Counted from the stretch's first letter, positions 7,958 through 19,593 are shown. The stretch: 39,292 nt of DNA from Myxococcota bacterium (GCA_028278345.1 JANQEL010000082.1:1-39292), one strand, 5' to 3'. Notes: generated by a model not told the origin, from the letters alone. Translations and numbers: made by a program.

Positions 7958-10126
7958 TCAGTAGAGGACGCGATAGGCGTGATAGCTGCGCAGCACGCGC
8001 TTCACGTAGCCGCGGGTCTGGTCGTAGGGGATCGACTCGACCCACAGGTCGTCTTCTTTCGCGGTGGGCTTCTCGAGCCATTCCGCCACCGCGTTCGGGC
8101 CGGCGTTGTAGCTCGCGATCGCGGCCGAGCGACGGCCATCGAAGCGCCCCATCAACTCGGCGAGGTAGTAGGCGCCGAGCTTGATGTTGGTTTCGGGATC
8201 GAAGAGATCGTCGGGCTGGTACCCGGTTGCGCCCATGCGATTGGCCAGCCGATCTCCCGTCGGCACCATGATCTGGAGCAACCCCCGCGCGCCACTCACC
8301 GAGAGGATCTTCGGCCGGTACCCGCTCTCTTCGCGCATGATCGCGTAGACCAGCGCGGGCTCGACGCTGTTCTCGTCCTGGGTCGAAGCCGAGACCAGCT
8401 CCTTGAACGCCGACGGCCAGGCATGCCACCAGAGCTCTTCGAGCTGCGGCACCGGCCCGCGCGCGAGGTCTTCGGTGTAGGCGTCGACCACGATGCGAAG
8501 CGCGTCGTAGTAGGCCTCGGCTTCGCTGAAGAGCTGCGCCATCGCGAGGCGATCGGCGAGGCCGCGGGCGCGCCGGGCGGTGCGTCGCATCTCTTCGAGG
8601 GCGAGCTTTTCGAGCCCGGCGGCGAGCAGGATCTTGGGGCGCTCGAGATCGCGGCCGGCCAGACGCGTGCTGCCGGGGTCGGGTCGCAGCCCCGGGCTCG
8701 GATCGTCGTGATCGCGAATGCGATCCCGCGCCCGCCAGCCGTAGTAGGAGAAGGGAAAGTCGTTCGCGATCGTGCCGAACTCGTCGGTCGCCTGGGCGAT
8801 GTCGCCCTTGCGTTCAAGGGAGCGCGCGCGCCAATAGCGCGTGCGCAGGCGTCCGATCGGGTCGTCGTCGTCCGAGAGCAGGCGCTCGAAGTGTCCAATG
8901 GCCGTCGCGTCGTCGCCCCCTCGATACGCCGCCCAACCGAGGCGCCAGAGCGCCGCACTGCTGAGCCCGGGCGACACCCGATTGCGCGACACCCAATCGA
9001 AATGCGCTTCGGCGCGATCGATGTGCCCGCGACCGTCGAGCAGGAGCCCCGCCAGATAGGTGGCGCGAACGCTGATCTCGCCCCGCGCCTTCTTCGCGAG
9101 CTTCTCGAATTCGCTCACGGCCTTCGGGACTTCCCCGCTGCGCGCCAGCGATCGCGCGCGCCAAAGAGGCACGTCGTCTTGTTGGGGCATCGCGCTGAAG
9201 GCCTTCACGGCCTCGGGGTAGCGGCGCAGGCGGAAGAGCGTGTGGGCCCGCTGGTTCTCGGCGCGTTGGCGTTCGGACTTCTTGAGCTTGCCCGAGAGTG
9301 CGCGGTCGTAGGCTTCGAGGGCCTCTTCGTTGTGGCGCTTGCGATAGAGCTGATCGCCGCGCTTGCGCCAATCGTTGGCGGTGCGCGGGGGCACGCCCGG
9401 CTTCCGTTCGACGCTCGCGAGGCGGGCGTCGACCGCTTCGGCTTGTTCGCTCGTGGCGTGCTTGGTCCAGATGCGGCGATAGACCGAGGCCGCATCCTTG
9501 AAGTGCTCGGTGCGCTCGAGAGAAGCCGCGACCTTCATGCGCAATGCGGCCTGGCGCTCGCTGTCTCGCGTGGCGCGGATGCCGCGCGTCCAGGCGTCGC
9601 GGGCCCCATCCTCGTCTCCCGTGTGTTCGCGGGCATCGCCGAGGGTCTCGAAGAAGTCGGCGCGCAGGGGCGAGTCGCCGTGGCGTTCGATCGCGGCCGC
9701 GACGGTGGCCGCGGCTTCGGTGTGGAGGTTGGCTTCGGTGAGGTTGCGCGCTCGGAGCAGCGTCGCGTGGTCCGCGATGATCGGGAAATCGTCGGCCACT
9801 TTCGCGAAGCGCGCGGCGGCCAGCATCGGATCGTCGACTGCGAGGGCGTGGCGCAACGCGCGCGCGGGGTCGCGGCGGAGGATGTCGCTTGCGAGGACAG
9901 CGGGATCGATCGAGGCGGCGCCCTCGGTCCGGGCGACCCCTGCCACCGAAGCCAGCCGCGTCTCGGCCGCGAGGCGCGTCGGCGCGGACGCATCTGCGTT
10001 CGCAGAGGCACTGCTCGGCGATCCACCGAGCGCTACCCAAAGCAGCGCGCAGACCACCACTGCTGATCTCGCGCAAAGCGGACGAACGTGTCCCCTCTGC
10101 CGAGAAAGCCCAAACCGGCGCCTCAC
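7958..10126 (-). CDS. Soluble lytic murein transglycosylase with TPR-like superhelix (Slt70 type)
   Basis: 722 aa periplasmic enzyme that cleaves the MurNAc-GlcNAc bond of peptidoglycan to give 1,6-anhydro ends. A GTG start at 10126 follows GGGGGAG and yields a good signal peptide (VVVCALLWVALGG, then SSASANA). Residues about 45-560 are helical repeats (TPR/U-shaped superhelix). The C-terminal SLT domain shows the catalytic Glu600 in MREES, the GARGLLQIMVPT motif and SYNAGPNAV. No ATG is available in a sensible position, so I chose GTG. Its upstream region faces the divergent lipoprotein gene at 10234. Length is slightly above E. coli Slt70 (about 645 aa). Confidence 0.92.
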   Translation of the reverse strand: MRRRFGLSRQRGHVRPLCARSAVVVCALLWVALGGSPSSASANADASAPTRLAAETRLASVAGVARTEGAASIDPAVLASDILRRDPARALRHALAVDDPMLAAARFAKVADDFPIIADHATLLRARNLTEANLHTEAAATVAAAIERHGDSPLRADFFETLGDAREHTGDEDGARDAWTRGIRATRDSERQAALRMKVAASLERTEHFKDAASVYRRIWTKHATSEQAEAVDARLASVERKPGVPPRTANDWRKRGDQLYRKRHNEEALEAYDRALSGKLKKSERQRAENQRAHTLFRLRRYPEAVKAFSAMPQQDDVPLWRARSLARSGEVPKAVSEFEKLAKKARGEISVRATYLAGLLLDGRGHIDRAEAHFDWVSRNRVSPGLSSAALWRLGWAAYRGGDDATAIGHFERLLSDDDDPIGRLRTRYWRARSLERKGDIAQATDEFGTIANDFPFSYYGWRARDRIRDHDDPSPGLRPDPGSTRLAGRDLERPKILLAAGLEKLALEEMRRTARRARGLADRLAMAQLFSEAEAYYDALRIVVDAYTEDLARGPVPQLEELWWHAWPSAFKELVSASTQDENSVEPALVYAIMREESGYRPKILSVSGARGLLQIMVPTGDRLANRMGATGYQPDDLFDPETNIKLGAYYLAELMGRFDGRRSAAIASYNAGPNAVAEWLEKPTAKEDDLWVESIPYDQTRGYVKRVLRSYHAYRVLY

Positions 10127-10233
10127 TCGACTCCCCCCAATGAACCGACAGTGTGCAGGAGGTGTTGCACGTGTCAATCGCAGGCGGATCAGGCTGCTAG
10201 GGTTCCCCAACTTTGACCTCTTCCTCTCGTCGC

Positions 10234-11655
10234 ATGCGGATGTTTCGAACCTTCGGCGCCCTGGCTTGGATGCTGAGCGTCTTCCTCGCGTTCGCCCCCG
10301 GTTGTGGGAATCCACAGTCTCCGGACAGCCTTCCCGCGGTATCGGCCGGGCCGCCCGCACCGAGCGAAGCCGAAGCCCCGGCTCCGGTCGAGGCTGGCGC
10401 CTACCGCGGCCTGTGGGTGCTCTGCGAAGGATCGCGGAGGGTCCTCGAGGCACCTGAGCGCACCGACGAGCTGATCGCCGACGCCCTGGCGCTCGGGGTG
10501 AGCGACCTCTTCGTGCAGGTCTATCGCGGAGGGCGCGCCTGGTATCGCAGCAGCCTGGCCGACGCGGCGCCCTACCAAGCCATCGTCGATGCCCACGGCA
10601 GCGATCCCCTGGCGACGCTGATCGAGAAGGCCCACGCCCAGGGGTTGCGCGTGCACGCCTGGGTGAACGTGCTCTCCCTCAGTCACAACCCCGATGCCCC
10701 GATCCTCGCCGAGTTGGGCAAGCAGGCCGTGCACGTCGATCGCAAGGGGCGCAGCATCCTCGACTACCCCGAAGGCTTCGATCTCCCCGAACCCGATCGC
10801 GGATGGCTGCGCGCGGGGACACCGGGCATCTACCTCGACCCCGCCGCCCCCGGCGTGGCGGACAAGCTGGTCGCGACCTTCGAAGAGCTGGTGCGCCACT
10901 ATCCCGAACTCGACGGCCTCCACCTCGACTACATCCGCCACCCGGGCGTGCTCCCCTTCGTTCCGGGCTCCCGCTTCGGGGTGGGCCTCGACTTCGGCTA
11001 CGGCGATGCCTCCCGCCGGCGCTTCCAACGGGAGACGGGGGTGCCCGGGCCCTACGCGAACGACGAAGCGCCGGACCCGGCCCGACTACGCAATACAACC
11101 CGCTGGGACGACTGGCGGCGCGAAAAGGTGACCGAACTCGTGGCCCGCATCGGCGCCGCCACCGCGGCCCTGCAACCCGAGCTGCGTCTTTCGGCCGCCG
11201 TGATCGCCTATGTCGATCGCGCCTACCTGAGCCTCGCCCAGGATTGGCGGCGTTGGATCGACGAGGGCTTGATCGACTTCGCCGTGCCCATGATCTACAC
11301 GAAGGACGATCGGCTCTTCGGCTACCAAATCGATTCCCTCGGCCACGATGAACGGGCCGAGCGCATCTGGGCGGGAGTCGGGGTGTGGCTCTTCGATGGG
11401 CGCCCCGAGCGGGCCCCGAAGCAGATCGAACTCGCGCGCACTGCGAAACTCGCGGGGGACGCGCTCTTTTCCTACGACGCGATCCACGCCTCGCGGGAGA
11501 CGGCGCGTGAGGCGGGGAACGAGGCCAGCCTGTTCAGCGCGCTGGTTCCCGGAGCCGACCTCCCCGACGAAGGCGACGAGCCGGCGGATACGCTCGCGGC
11601 GAGCGACGGGCCCGCGCACGTGAGCGCGCCGGCGCCGAGCGCCAAGGCGCCTTGA
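10234..11655 (+). CDS. Lipoprotein with GHL10 (DUF187-like) glycoside-hydrolase-like domain
   Basis: About 473 aa. A lipobox (AFAPGC) follows a hydrophobic segment, so the mature protein is probably lipid-anchored. The body is a TIM-barrel glycoside-hydrolase-like 10 domain: it begins YRGLWVLCEG, has LRVHAWVNVLSLSHN and the hallmark DGLHLDYIRHP near the expected acid/base strand, and later DFAVPMIYTKDD. Relatives such as YngK are thought to act on cell-wall or extracellular glycans. The last 50 residues are Pro/Ala-rich and probably disordered. The start could also be a TTG at 10213 or the ATG at 10240; none has a clear ribosome-binding site. It lies 18 bp ahead of queA, so may be co-transcribed, although the functions look unrelated. 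Confidence 0.82.
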   Translation: MRMFRTFGALAWMLSVFLAFAPGCGNPQSPDSLPAVSAGPPAPSEAEAPAPVEAGAYRGLWVLCEGSRRVLEAPERTDELIADALALGVSDLFVQVYRGGRAWYRSSLADAAPYQAIVDAHGSDPLATLIEKAHAQGLRVHAWVNVLSLSHNPDAPILAELGKQAVHVDRKGRSILDYPEGFDLPEPDRGWLRAGTPGIYLDPAAPGVADKLVATFEELVRHYPELDGLHLDYIRHPGVLPFVPGSRFGVGLDFGYGDASRRRFQRETGVPGPYANDEAPDPARLRNTTRWDDWRREKVTELVARIGAATAALQPELRLSAAVIAYVDRAYLSLAQDWRRWIDEGLIDFAVPMIYTKDDRLFGYQIDSLGHDERAERIWAGVGVWLFDGRPERAPKQIELARTAKLAGDALFSYDAIHASRETAREAGNEASLFSALVPGADLPDEGDEPADTLAASDGPAHVSAPAPSAKAP

Positions 11656-11673
11656 ACCTTCCGTAGGCCCGCC

Positions 11674-13909
<2,236 letters not shown>

Positions 13910-14150
13910 CGCCCCACCCTGCCCCTCCGAGGGCCTATCTGCGTGAGTTCGCTCACGAATCGCGGCCCCGAGCGTGCCGTAGGGGAGCGGGGGCCTGGCG
14001 CGTTCTCGCGGCCTTTCCTGCCGAGGGTTCCCACGCGGCAAAGCGCTCAGGCTCGCGCGAACACACGCCGATGAAAGTGGCGACAGACCGGCGCCCTGCG
14101 GCACGAGCTGCGCCCGCTCTGCGGCTCGATGCAGGCATCTTGGAGGGGAA

Positions 14151-14621
14151 ATGCGAGACATGATTCGAAGGCCCGCAAGCACCTTGGCTTGCCTGGTCGT
14201 GCTGCTGTCGATGGTCGGAAACCTGGGCTGCGCGTTCGGCGAGATCTATTGGACCGACCCATTCAAGCGCGAGTTCTCGCTGGATCGCATCCAGAGCCGC
14301 TACACCGCGCTCGTTCGCTTCGGCAACTTCATCAAGGCGAGCCAGTACGTCGATCCCGAGATGGCCTCGGAATTCGTCTCCTCCTTCCCTTCCCAGGACG
14401 ACCTCGTCTTCACCGACCACGAGAGCGAGCAGATCGTGTTCGAGGAAGAGACCGGCCGCACCAACGCGACGGTTCGCGTGACCTACACGGCCTACTACAC
14501 CCACTCGCCGGTGGTCTTCGAAGTCACCGAGATCCAGCACTGGTACCGCGAAGGGGTGACGAACAACTGGCTGGTGCGCCCGGAATTCGTGGGCCTCGAG
14601 AAGTTCGCCGCCGCGCACTGA
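14151..14621 (+). CDS. Small lipoprotein, unknown family
   Basis: 156 aa. A signal peptide with a lipobox-like end (SMVGNLGC, lipidated Cys27 predicted) precedes a compact domain of alternating strands and helices that resembles the NTF2/SnoaL-like folds of small deltaproteobacterial lipoproteins. I do not recognise a named family. A strong ribosome-binding site (GGAGGGG) sits just before the ATG. It is followed 42 bp later by the REC-PilZ gene on the same strand. Confidence 0.78.
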   Translation: MRDMIRRPASTLACLVVLLSMVGNLGCAFGEIYWTDPFKREFSLDRIQSRYTALVRFGNFIKASQYVDPEMASEFVSSFPSQDDLVFTDHESEQIVFEEETGRTNATVRVTYTAYYTHSPVVFEVTEIQHWYREGVTNNWLVRPEFVGLEKFAAAH

Positions 14622-14663
14622 CGCGCGCGCGACGAATCGAAACCGGCCCCGGAACGTGATGCC

Positions 14664-15434
14664 GTGCCCGAGCTGCTGAACGACGAACGCGGAAGCGAAA
14701 GACGCGAACGTACGATCCTCCTGGTCGACGACGCCGCGATGTTCCGCGAACTCGGCGCGACCTTCCTGGCGCGCGCGGGGCGGGTCGTCACCGCCCGTTG
14801 CGGGGAAGAGGCCCTCGAGATCGCCCACGCGTTGCATCCCGACGTGATGGTGGTCGACCTCTTCATGCCGGGAATCGACGGCGACGAAGTGTGTCGGGCC
14901 GTGAAGCTCGATCCCGAACTCAGCGACATCCCCGTGGTGATGCTCGTGGGGGTCGACGATCCACGCGAATGGGGACGCGCGGTGCGCGCGGGGGCCGACG
15001 ACGTGCTCGCCAAGCCGATCTCGCGTGTCGTACTCAACCAGACGGTGCAGCGCTTCATGCGCGGGAAGACTCCGCAGGGCCTCCCGCGGATCCCCCTCGA
15101 CAGCGCGGTGCAGCTGCGGGTCAACGGCGACGTCGCCCTCGGCCGCGTGCGCAACCTTTCGCGAGGGGGTGTCTTCGTCGAGACGCGACGCGAACTGGTC
15201 GACCAGAGCGAAGTGGGCCTGCAGTTCGTGCTGCCCGAAACCGACACCGAGCTCGATCCGACGGCGCGTGTAGTCTGGCATCGCGGACGAAGTGCGATGG
15301 AAAACCTCGACGGCTTCGGGATGCGCTTCGTCGACATCTCGAGCGCGCTGGTGCGCAAGCTCGAAGACTACGTATTCGACCGAGTACTCGATTCCGGCCA
15401 ACCCAACGCGCCGGGCATGGGAGTTGTGGCATGA
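14664..15434 (+). CDS. Response regulator: receiver domain plus PilZ domain
   Basis: 256 aa. Residues about 17-130 are a phosphoreceiver domain with the acidic pair Asp22/Asp23 (LLVDDAAMF), phospho-acceptor Asp65 (VVDLFMPG) and Lys117 (LAKPIS). Residues about 136-235 are a PilZ-type domain (VRNLSRGGVFVETRRE gives the NxSxxG motif), but the upstream RxxxR of c-di-GMP-binding PilZ proteins is not clear, so nucleotide binding is uncertain. This REC-PilZ order resembles myxobacterial regulators linked to motility or biofilm. The start is GTG at 14664. The stop overlaps the next gene's start (ATGA). No partner kinase is nearby. Confidence 0.88.
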   Translation: MPELLNDERGSERRERTILLVDDAAMFRELGATFLARAGRVVTARCGEEALEIAHALHPDVMVVDLFMPGIDGDEVCRAVKLDPELSDIPVVMLVGVDDPREWGRAVRAGADDVLAKPISRVVLNQTVQRFMRGKTPQGLPRIPLDSAVQLRVNGDVALGRVRNLSRGGVFVETRRELVDQSEVGLQFVLPETDTELDPTARVVWHRGRSAMENLDGFGMRFVDISSALVRKLEDYVFDRVLDSGQPNAPGMGVVA

Positions 15435-15856
15435 CGACGATCGTGCGTGATTGGTGGGTGCCCCTCGCCGCCGTCCTCGCTGGCGTGGTGATCGCCATGG
15501 GACAGGCCGAGGCGTCATCGTCAGACCCGGCCGCCCAGGCCGCGGCCCGCGCCGAAGCCAAGGAGCAGGAGACCCTCAAGGCGACCTGGCAGCAGCGATA
15601 CGACCAGGTCCTCGCGCGCATCGCGGCGGCCGAGGCGCGCATCGCCAAGAGCAAGAAGGCGATTCGCAAGCTGCGTCAGCGGGATCGCTACCAGGGGAGC
15701 GAACGCGAGGCTTTGGATGGCGAGCTCGAGTCCGCCACGCGCGACCTCGAAGAGGCGCGTCGGGAAGTAGCCGAATTCCCCGACGTCGCGCGCCAGGCCG
15801 GGATTCCCCCGGGCTGGCTACGCGAGGTCGAGGAACGTCGGGCGCGAGAAGGCTAG
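15431..15856 (+). CDS. Secreted coiled-coil protein coupled to the REC-PilZ gene
   Basis: 141 aa. Signal sequence at about residues 1-27 (VPLAAVLAGVVIAMGQAEA), then a highly charged helical domain (EAKEQETLKATWQQRYDQVL onward) with heptad-like spacing, so a periplasmic coiled coil is likely. The ATG overlaps the TGA of the preceding gene by four bases, which points to translational coupling and a related role. No family is recognised. Confidence 0.78.
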   Translation: MTTIVRDWWVPLAAVLAGVVIAMGQAEASSSDPAAQAAARAEAKEQETLKATWQQRYDQVLARIAAAEARIAKSKKAIRKLRQRDRYQGSEREALDGELESATRDLEEARREVAEFPDVARQAGIPPGWLREVEERRAREG

Positions 15857-15922
15857 AAGGCCCTCGCTGCGCGCTGTGGGAACGCAGCGTGGCGCTTCGG
15901 CGCCCCTTCCCCGCTCGCGCGC

Positions 15923-16519
15923 CTACTCGAGACCGTTCGAGTCGTAGTCGCGCTCGTGGTGCTCGCCGTGTGCGGGACTTTCGTGCTTCTTGTCCTTGAT
16001 GACGGCCAACACCTTGTCACCCTGACGCACCACCTTGAAGTGACGCGTGCTCTGGCGACCGTTGGTCTTCTTCATCCGGATGTTCTCGACGATCACCGGC
16101 TCGATATCACCGGCGTCCGCGCCGATCGGGATATCGATCTCCGTTCGATTGCGGCCGTCGACCGCCAGGCGGACATAGGGGCCGGTCTTCGCCGTATCGC
16201 CGGCCGAACTCGCCGCGGCCATGCCATCCCCACCGCGCAGCACTTCCAGCCGCTCCACGATGCGATCCGCGTAGGCCTTGTCGTCGACCTGCGGCCCCGG
16301 CGTGAAGCGCTCGTAGTTCTGCATCTTGCCCAGGTTCGAGGTCTCAGCCTCGCCCTTGTACTTCGCGGGGATCCGCTTCTTGTCGTTCGTGTAGGCGAAC
16401 GTCCCGTCTTCTGTCTTCCAGCTGTACAGCGTCCCCGCCGACGCACTCGCGCCGAGGACGAAAGCCAATGCGGCCGCACCAGTGCGCGCTGCCCAGCGTC
16501 GTTTGCTGCTCCAATCCAT
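15923..16519 (-). CDS. DUF4124 domain protein, exported
   Basis: 198 aa. Signal peptide (AALAFVLGASASA), then a DUF4124 motif, LYSWKTEDGTFAYTNDKKR, common in small proteobacterial envelope proteins. The C-terminal part is a beta-rich polar domain ending in a His/Glu/Asp-rich tail (HGEHHERDYDSNG). AGGAGG stands eight bases before the ATG. Function unknown. It diverges from the tRNA-fMet promoter. Confidence 0.8.
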   Translation of the reverse strand: MDWSSKRRWAARTGAAALAFVLGASASAGTLYSWKTEDGTFAYTNDKKRIPAKYKGEAETSNLGKMQNYERFTPGPQVDDKAYADRIVERLEVLRGGDGMAAASSAGDTAKTGPYVRLAVDGRNRTEIDIPIGADAGDIEPVIVENIRMKKTNGRQSTRHFKVVRQGDKVLAVIKDKKHESPAHGEHHERDYDSNGLE

Positions 16520-16630
16520 CGAATGAGCCTCCTCTTCTGCCCCCCATGTGGCACGCCGAGGCTCGAAAGCTCAAGTTGCCGGTGCAGCCCCTCCGCATCG
16601 GTTCCGCACGAGGTGCGCAACTGCCCCTCA

Positions 16631-16659
16631 TTGACAGCCGCCCCGCCTCACGTTATTCA
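16631..16659 (+). promoter_or_regulatory. Sigma-70-type promoter of tRNA-fMet
   Basis: A perfect -35 box, TTGACA (16631-16636), is followed by a 17-bp spacer and TATTCA (16654-16659). Transcription would begin near 16666, about 12 bases before the mature tRNA. The GC-rich run just after the -10 (AAGGCCCCC) resembles the stringent discriminator of stable-RNA promoters. Confidence 0.65.
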
Positions 16660-16677
16660 AAGGCCCCCTTTTTTTGT

Positions 16678-16754
<77 letters not shown>

Positions 16755-16757
16755 CTT

Positions 16758-16789
16758 AAGCCCTCGGAATCGCTTGGTTCCGGGGGCTT
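16758..16789 (+). terminator. Terminator after tRNA-fMet, carried by the element
   Basis: A 12-bp stem, AAGCCCTCGGAA / TTCCGGGGGCTT (one G-U pair), with an eight-base loop and then CGTGTTTT. Because it lies inside the element, it replaces the chromosomal terminator now at 26431-26467. Confidence 0.75.
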
Positions 16790-16796
16790 CGTGTTT

Positions 16797-18071
16797 TCAG
16801 CCCGATTGGGAGTGTGGGGACTTTTGTGGGGGGTGGATTTGGAGACGGGCGAGTAGATCAGCAGGCACCTCGCCTTCTCCAACTTCGAGCGGACTGCGAT
16901 AGGTGTTGCCGCCCGTCCAACGGGCGTAGTGCTTTGCAGTGACGCCCACGTCCGCGTGTCCGAGTTGCTTGCTCACGTATGGGAGTTGAATTCCGACCGT
17001 GAGCAATTGGGACGCGAACGTATCTCGCAGGTCTTTCGGCGTGACCCCATCGAGCGAGACCGTCGAAGGCACCGATTCTTTCTGAATCTCGATCGCGACG
17101 AGCTTCCGCACCGTGCGGAAGTGCCGGTTTCGATAGTTGGCGTGGTCAAGCGGAGCGATGTTTCCCGACAGGGGGCGGCCCTGCTCCAGGTGATAGGCCA
17201 GGAGCGCGTTACGGAGCCTCCTGGACATCGCCACGGTCCTTTCTCGACCACTCTTGGTGGGGCCCAGGTGCTTGCCCCGCGATCGACTCCGGTGCACTCG
17301 GATCGAGCGCGACTCGTCGCCCCCGTCCTCGCCAAAGTGGCAGTCCTGCCAGCAAAGCGCGGTGGCTTCGCCAAGCCGGAGGCCGGCGTCGAGTTGGAGA
17401 AGATCGAGAATGTGAGCGGCACCGCCGATGTTTCGCGAAGCGTCGACGAATGCCTCGACCGATTCCGGATCTTCGATCGGAGCGATGCTCGCACCCGGAT
17501 CGCTTTGGGACCTTCCCTTCTGCGTCCGGCTGCGGCGACGGAGCACCGCTCGGAAATGGTCCACTGGATTTGAATCCAGTAGTTCCATGTCGACCGCATC
17601 ACCCAGCACCGCGCTGATCGTGTCGAGATAAGCGCGGCCCGTCTTGGACTTGAGCCCCCTGCCGATGATCTCCGAATGCCACCAGTCCATCAGGACGGGG
17701 GTTCGAATCTCATCGATCCGCATTTCACCGAAGTAGGCCCGCAAGGAACCGGGCTCCTTTTCGTCGGTTGCGGCGCGCAGGAGCGCGTGGCGGTCGTCCT
17801 GGCTGCATGGCGACAAGTAGGTCATGCGATCCAGGGTGGTGTCTGCACATTCGGCGAAGGTGGGAAGATCGAAGATCGGCAGCTCGGAGCACTCGAGCTG
17901 GCGCTCGACCTCTTGGCGAACCGCTGCCGCCACTTCCCAATCGCTCGTCTTGCATGAGCGACGGATTCGCCGTCCTCCGATGACCTTTTCAAGCCAGATC
18001 ACCCGATTGCGTGCGACCAGGTTCCGGTACTTCCGGCCCTTGGGTTTCTTTCTCAAATCGCGAACCTCCAT
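16797..18071 (-). CDS. int: Tyrosine-type site-specific integrase
   Basis: 424 aa. The N-terminal half holds a core-binding domain, the C-terminal half the catalytic domain. Visible active-site pieces are the first Arg in AGLRLGEATAL, the second Arg in TPKDLRDTFAS (the usual His of HxxR is Lys-Asp-Leu-Arg here), His in KQLGHADVGVT and the nucleophile Tyr in KHYARW. It should cut and rejoin the tRNA-fMet att sites. The ATG at 18071 shares its A with the TGA of the upstream ribbon-helix-helix gene (TGATG), so translation is coupled; a GTG one codon earlier is possible. A close but inactivated copy lies at 27196-27738. Confidence 0.93.
   Translation of the reverse strand: MEVRDLRKKPKGRKYRNLVARNRVIWLEKVIGGRRIRRSCKTSDWEVAAAVRQEVERQLECSELPIFDLPTFAECADTTLDRMTYLSPCSQDDRHALLRAATDEKEPGSLRAYFGEMRIDEIRTPVLMDWWHSEIIGRGLKSKTGRAYLDTISAVLGDAVDMELLDSNPVDHFRAVLRRRSRTQKGRSQSDPGASIAPIEDPESVEAFVDASRNIGGAAHILDLLQLDAGLRLGEATALCWQDCHFGEDGGDESRSIRVHRSRSRGKHLGPTKSGRERTVAMSRRLRNALLAYHLEQGRPLSGNIAPLDHANYRNRHFRTVRKLVAIEIQKESVPSTVSLDGVTPKDLRDTFASQLLTVGIQLPYVSKQLGHADVGVTAKHYARWTGGNTYRSPLEVGEGEVPADLLARLQIHPPQKSPHSQSG
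16814..16831 (+). repeat. Candidate integrase arm site, left
   Basis: GTGGGGACTTTTGTGGGG, also found exactly at 26266-26283 beside attR and with one mismatch at 18370-18387. The placement 60-100 bp inside each end fits arm-type integrase or excisionase binding sites. This copy overlaps the last codons of int. Confidence 0.6.
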
Positions 18072-18415
18072 CACAGCGACCGTGAGAGAAGTCGGCGTAC
18101 TGCACTACTGATGGAAGTCCCTTCAAGACGAGCGAACTCCTTAAGCTTCTGAAGCTCGCGAGCGGTGACCATCACCGATACCCGATGCTCCCGCCGTTCT
18201 TCGGGCGGGAGTTCCGGCCGGCCTCGTCGAGACTTCCTGGTTTCTGCCTGCTGGCAGGATTCTAGGGTCGGACGATTTGAGTTGGCCGGTTTATTCGGCG
18301 TGGGACTCGTGACCTCGGAGCTGGTAACCCGGAGGTCATCGCAGTCAGCGCAAAGGGTTACGCGGGATTGTGGGGAGTTTTGTGGGGGAAAACTAGTTTC
18401 GCGGGAGGGGGTCAC
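18071..18415 (-). CDS. Ribbon-helix-helix-like small DNA-binding protein
   Basis: 114 aa. The N-terminal 70 residues are polar and probably disordered; residues about 75-114 (HRVSVMVTARELQKLKEFA, then EGTSISSAVRRLL) fit a MetJ/CopG-type ribbon-helix-helix domain. The GTG start at 18415 overlaps the upstream stop (GTGA) and its TGA overlaps the int start. Sandwiched between the ATPase and int, it is a candidate regulator or accessory factor for excision or mobilisation (MobC-like proteins share this fold). Its 5' end also contains a copy of the arm-site sequence. Confidence 0.7.
   Translation of the reverse strand: MTPSRETSFPPQNSPQSRVTLCADCDDLRVTSSEVTSPTPNKPANSNRPTLESCQQAETRKSRRGRPELPPEERREHRVSVMVTARELQKLKEFARLEGTSISSAVRRLLSRSL
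18370..18387 (+). repeat. Candidate arm site, internal copy (17/18)
   Basis: GTGGGGAGTTTTGTGGGG differs by one base from the copies near attL and attR. It lies within the start of the ribbon-helix-helix gene, so could also serve as an operator. Confidence 0.45.
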
Positions 18416-19593
18416 AGAACGGGCTCCGCGGAAACCGTTTTCGGGGTTTCAAGGTGTTCAAGTCCGTTCCCACTACCCCCTTTCGTGGAACTGAGATCGG
18501 TTTCGCGGCAAAGGTGGTCAGAATCCCCAGTCGGTGGAATTGAACACCTTTGGCCTTCCCTCCATCCGGGCAGAACCCATACCCATCCGGCTCCGCGGCC
18601 CCCAGTCTTCCTCACCACCACACCAAGGTCGTTCTTGGTGCGCCGCAAGGTTGAAGCCGACAACCCCAACTCCTTTCCGCCCTGGATGACCTCCAGCGCG
18701 GGGACTGGACCGGCCCTGAGTTTCTCCCGTAGGTAGTCCGCGGCCTTCTCCGACTTCTTTTGCTTGCGTCGCGGAGTGCTCGACTCGGAGACGAGATCGT
18801 CCGCAGTGACCTCCGAAACCCCGTCGAACCTAAGGGCTCCTTCTTCATCGAAGCGGAACGCCAGCGACTCGCCGGGATCCGCGAGATTGCTCTTGGAGTG
18901 GGCTGCGATCAGACGGCCGGTGTCGCCGGGTTCATGCCCGAACGTCCATTGAGAACGCACGGCCGCGGTGATATCGACCGATCCCAATCCGCTCAGTGAC
19001 GCCGCGACATCGCGCTTGCTCTTTCGAAGATGCCGGATCACCAGGATCGTGCAGTGATTGGATGCTGCGACTCGCATCAATCCACTCATCAGCGGCCGGG
19101 TCTGGTTCGACTGATTCACGTCGACTTCGGCGCCGATAAACGCCTGAATCGGATCCACGATGACGAGCTGTGCACCCTTCTTCTTGATCGCCGCCTCGAT
19201 GACATCGACATCCTTGAACGAAACGGGCATCAGCTTTCCGTTCTCGTCGCTCTTGCCTTCAAACGCTGACACTCGATTCACATCTGCGCCTAGCGAATCA
19301 AGTCTCGGGCCGATCGTGTCGTCGAGCCCGTCTTCGGCCGTCATGAACAACACGTCGATGGGGTTCATCTGAACCCCCATCGTCAACTCGGCAGGCATAT
19401 CTCCGGTCGACAATCGTGATGCAAGCCATAGGGCGAAGAAGGTCTTGCCGGTCCCTGGATCACCTTCGAGCATTACGACCTTGCCGAGCGGCAGATACGG
19501 CTCCAGGAGCCATTCGACCTCTGAGCGAGGGATCTCAGAGAACGTGCGGACTACCGGAACAGGGCCCGGCGCCGGGCTCGACGACCTCGCCAT
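18412..19593 (-). CDS. RepA-like RecA-fold ATPase/helicase (AAA_25 type)
   Basis: 393 aa. The Walker A motif is EGDPGTGKTFFAL (about residues 43-55), a probable Walker B is AQLVIVDPIQAFIG, and LVIRHLRKSKRDVAASLSG follows, all as in the hexameric RepA (RSF1010) and RepA-like ATPases of integrative elements and phages. The C-terminal 130 residues contain a winged-helix-like stretch (LGLSASTLRRTKNDLGV) and a variable tail. Probable role: replicative helicase of the excised element. ATG 19593 is preceded by GGAGGCGGACGTA and overlaps the stop of the upstream gene (TAATG). No primase or initiator is recognised beside it. Confidence 0.85.
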   Translation of the reverse strand: MARSSSPAPGPVPVVRTFSEIPRSEVEWLLEPYLPLGKVVMLEGDPGTGKTFFALWLASRLSTGDMPAELTMGVQMNPIDVLFMTAEDGLDDTIGPRLDSLGADVNRVSAFEGKSDENGKLMPVSFKDVDVIEAAIKKKGAQLVIVDPIQAFIGAEVDVNQSNQTRPLMSGLMRVAASNHCTILVIRHLRKSKRDVAASLSGLGSVDITAAVRSQWTFGHEPGDTGRLIAAHSKSNLADPGESLAFRFDEEGALRFDGVSEVTADDLVSESSTPRRKQKKSEKAADYLREKLRAGPVPALEVIQGGKELGLSASTLRRTKNDLGVVVRKTGGRGAGWVWVLPGWREGQRCSIPPTGDSDHLCRETDLSSTKGGSGNGLEHLETPKTVSAEPVL